Assembly (NCBI RefSeq): GCF_018785315.1
Contig: NZ_WQPN01000005.1
Location: 62,001-126,000 of the forward strand
DNA from: Clostridium sp. MCC353
GTDB lineage: Bacteria; Bacillota; Clostridia; Lachnospirales; Lachnospiraceae
Length of the DNA: 64,000 nt
Reading direction: 5' to 3'
The translations under genes were made by a program, and so were the position numbers. Positions 61,790 to 64,000 of this stretch are shown in pieces. The notes below the pieces were generated by a model. It did not search any database. It was not told where the DNA came from and saw nothing but the letters and a program-made list of their open reading frames with translations. How positions within the stretch are numbered: position 1 is the first letter of the stretch; every line of letters starts with the position of its first letter.

Positions 61790-63247
61790 CTAGTATTTTT
61801 CAGGTACCCGGATACCAGTTACATTGCGAAGCTTATATTTTTCAACCATATGTTTCTTCACACGAATCAAATTGTAACGGTAACAATCTGCTATGCCATC
61901 CGCAAAGGAGTATGCATTACCTTCACGTAATTGCTGAACCGCTAAAATGACTTGCCTGTTGAGGTGCGAAAGTGTATGTTTCTTGACCGGATAATAAGCA
62001 AAGTGGTGTCCCCATTCAAGAATGTGATTCGTTTCAGATAATATAACATATAAAGGTTCTAACGTAATATGCTTCATTATGGATTCCAAAATACCCACCA
62101 AATAAATAGAGTCAGAAGAAAACCGATCTGCTAACTCGTCCAATTCTTCTCTGGTATACTGCGGGGCTGCAACTAAAGCAGCCGGGCGAATAATTAGTAC
62201 CATTAGCTGCAGGGCGTGAAGGTAACGCATTGCTTTTTCTACATATCCGGAATTAAGAGCCAGCTGTTGAAGTTTTGTATTATCCGGTTCTATAACGATA
62301 GTGCCTTTACCATTTAATGTCTTTACGAAACCTCTTTGTTCGAGTTCTGACAATGCTTTTCTGACTGTCGATAAAGAGACACCATACTGGCGGGCCAGCT
62401 GTTTTTCATATGGAAGGTACATTCCGACAGAATAGTCTCCAAGGCCAATTTTTAGGTTCAACTCATCAACAATTTTTGAATAATAGTAATCCTGACCACG
62501 CATAGGATTCCAAGAAAACTTCAAGCCAGTTTGTACAGGATATATAGGTGTAGTATCTGACAAGTATTTTAATGTATTTTCAATAGAATCCGTAAGCTTT
62601 TGATACACGTTTGATAGTTGTTCATGTTTTACTAATGGATCCTTACCTTTCAATATATCAATAATGCCTGTTACAGATGTTGAATTCTGTAAAAAGTGTT
62701 CAGAAAAATAAGGGCATTCTTCTGTAAAAAATGTAAGTTTATTGTATAAGTCAAACGTTAAATAAAGCTCGCTAAACAACTCATTACCGCCGATTTTTAA
62801 TATATCCTCCCCAAAATGAGAAGGAGGGCGCCATCCTCCAGCCGAAACCCCTAAACGTGACACTTTCATAGCTTGTTTATAGTTAGGGAGAAATTCCAAA
62901 TCGCAGTTTTGTGAGGCGAAGACCAGAAGAGGAGGCATTATCAGCCCAAAAGTTTGATAAACCTGTAAAATGACTTCCTTTTGTTTTAAAATGTCGAAAA
63001 CAGTATTTGATGAATTATAAGTATCTATTCCTGCAACAACGCTTGGTGCAAGACGAGGCTGAATGTCAACCAGACCATCCTCCCGTAATGCGTCAAGGAC
63101 ACGGTTAATCGTATATCTGCTTACATGAAATTGCTTGCAAAGCATCCTTGAAGATGGCAAGGAATTTCCAGGAAGTATATAGCCATCCAAAATGCGCTGC
63201 TTAATTTCGTTATATACAAATGAAAATTTTGTTTCTTGTGGTTTCAT
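61790..63247 (-). CDS. Regulator with two GntR-type winged helices, paralogue of the 53105 gene
   Basis: 485 residues. The first GntR domain (about 9-73) reads PGNSLPSSRMLCKQFHVSRY and TINRVLDALREDGLVDI; the second (about 255-322) GMYLPYEKQLARQYGVSLST and VRKALSELEQRGFVKTLNGK. Both domains and the spacing agree with the 53105 protein. Here it is transcribed divergently from a REC/HD-GYP gene at 63409 rather than in one operon with it. The start ATG at 63247 follows GGGGGAGAAGTT. It probably regulates the divergent gene, itself, or both. Confidence 0.88.
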   Translation of the reverse strand: MKPQETKFSFVYNEIKQRILDGYILPGNSLPSSRMLCKQFHVSRYTINRVLDALREDGLVDIQPRLAPSVVAGIDTYNSSNTVFDILKQKEVILQVYQTFGLIMPPLLVFASQNCDLEFLPNYKQAMKVSRLGVSAGGWRPPSHFGEDILKIGGNELFSELYLTFDLYNKLTFFTEECPYFSEHFLQNSTSVTGIIDILKGKDPLVKHEQLSNVYQKLTDSIENTLKYLSDTTPIYPVQTGLKFSWNPMRGQDYYYSKIVDELNLKIGLGDYSVGMYLPYEKQLARQYGVSLSTVRKALSELEQRGFVKTLNGKGTIVIEPDNTKLQQLALNSGYVEKAMRYLHALQLMVLIIRPAALVAAPQYTREELDELADRFSSDSIYLVGILESIMKHITLEPLYVILSETNHILEWGHHFAYYPVKKHTLSHLNRQVILAVQQLREGNAYSFADGIADCYRYNLIRVKKHMVEKYKLRNVTGIRVPEKY

Positions 63248-63342
63248 AACTTCTCCCCCTATCTTTCTGAATTATATCATGATGAATCTATTTTGTCAGC
63301 TAAAAAACACATACCTATTTGCACACCTTACCAATATGGTTA

Positions 63343-63372
63343 TTGCCAACAAGTGGAGGGGAAATATATAAT
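63343..63372 (+). promoter_or_regulatory. Promoter of the second REC/HD-GYP gene
   Basis: TTGCCA (63343-63348), an 18-base spacer and TATAAT (63367-63372), 37 bases before the start codon. Confidence 0.65.
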
Positions 63373-63408
63373 AAAACCGTAAAATTATTAGGAAAGTATT
63401 TAAGAACC

Positions 63409-64000
63409 ATGGAAAAACAAAAAATTTTAATTGTAGACGATTCAGAAATGAATCGCGCTCTTTTAGTAGATATTTTGGAAGAGCAATATGATGTGGTAGA
63501 GGCTGATAATGGTGTAGAAGCAATTACTCTCCTTTCAAAACAAAGAACGGATTTCTCCCTTCTGCTACTGGACATTATGATGCCTCAAATGAATGGATTT
63601 GAAGTATTAGCCTGCATAAACAAATATCATTGGAACGACACCTTCGCTGTTATTATGATTTCTGCTGATGATTCTCCTGCTAATATAAAGCGGGCCTATG
63701 ACTTAGGAGCTTTTGACTACATTAGCCGTCCTTTTGATCCAACCATTGTCCAGCGCCGAATTTCTAACACGATGTTTTTATATGCACGGCAACAACATCT
63801 TGAGAAAATTATCGCAGAACAATTTCATGAGCAGGAAAAGAATAATAAGCTGATGATCTCAATCCTGTCTCATATTGTGGAATTTCGTAATGGAGAGAGC
63901 GGCTTACACATACTTCATGTTAATACGATTACAAAATTTTTGCTGAAGCAGTTGGTTCAGCTTACGGATCAATATCCTTTGTCCAAAGCAGATATCTCTT
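63409..64000 (+). CDS. Response regulator with REC and HD-GYP domains, 3' end outside window
   Basis: 197 codons are visible and the gene runs off the end. The ATG at 63409 gives KILIVDDSEMNRALLVDILE with phospho-acceptor Asp in LLDIMMPQMNGF. The start of an HD-GYP domain (SILSHIVEFRNGESGLHILH) follows. The sequence parallels the REC/HD-GYP/GGDEF protein at 54571 almost position by position, so they are paralogues. It is probably a c-di-GMP phosphodiesterase, and whether it also has a GGDEF domain is not visible. A strong ribosome site is lacking (AGGA is about 15 bases away). Confidence 0.88.
   Translation, partial: MEKQKILIVDDSEMNRALLVDILEEQYDVVEADNGVEAITLLSKQRTDFSLLLLDIMMPQMNGFEVLACINKYHWNDTFAVIMISADDSPANIKRAYDLGAFDYISRPFDPTIVQRRISNTMFLYARQQHLEKIIAEQFHEQEKNNKLMISILSHIVEFRNGESGLHILHVNTITKFLLKQLVQLTDQYPLSKADIS

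Overview
The window looks like chromosome from a gut-type Firmicute of the Lachnospiraceae (Enterocloster / Lachnoclostridium-like; genus is inference). The grounds are strong GGAGG ribosome binding sites, moderate GC, lipoprotein signals, choline-binding-like cell-wall repeats, a LicT/BglP/BglA sugar operon, a YitT protein, many hybrid histidine kinases and HD-GYP proteins, and a class-M sirtuin. No rRNA, tRNA, CRISPR array, phage or intact transposase gene was seen.

Layout. 1-11.4 kb: sugar-binding lipoprotein (partial) divergent from an AraC regulator, a large multi-PAS hybrid kinase, then the licT-bglP-bglA beta-glucoside operon with a readable promoter, antiterminator target and terminator. 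11.5-21.4 kb: cold-shock gene with a terminator-like hairpin in its leader, two zinc-ribbon proteins, small unknowns, a sirtuin/zinc-macrodomain pair behind an Rrf2 regulator, an AT-rich patch of small unknown ORFs and a GNAT enzyme. 21.5-32 kb: a 1409-residue GLUG-repeat surface protein, divergent from a second surface protein translationally coupled to a sensor kinase, then a diguanylate cyclase and TspO. 32.6-41.4 kb: a catabolic block (PLP beta-eliminating lyase, YitT, M20D amidohydrolase, LysR, M20 peptidase, YfcC carrier). 41.4-46.2 kb: GNAT, HAD phosphatase, carboxymuconolactone decarboxylase-like protein, two flavodoxins and TetR with twin operators. 46.2-57.1 kb: one six-gene signalling operon (Hpt, REC/HD-GYP/GGDEF, double-GntR, hybrid kinase, unusual lipoprotein, SBP hybrid kinase). 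57.3-64 kb: MFS/TetR pair, a zone of gene wreckage around ibrB and a truncated ibrA, and a second double-GntR divergent from a second REC/HD-GYP gene.

The most unusual finding is a family of tiny mobile-element footprints. Three 30-bp copies and one 151-bp copy carry GTAACAGTTC-type inverted ends, and each is flanked by an 8-bp direct repeat (one perfect, three with 7 of 8 matching). GTAA ends and 8-bp duplications are typical of the IS66 family, but no transposase lies in the window. Other points of interest are the phosphorelay/c-di-GMP operon and its paralogous module, a solute-binding lipoprotein fused to a 5'-nucleotidase C-terminal domain, a possible amino-acid-conjugate degradation cluster, and repeated palindromes. 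All functions are inferred from sequence reading alone; no database search was run.
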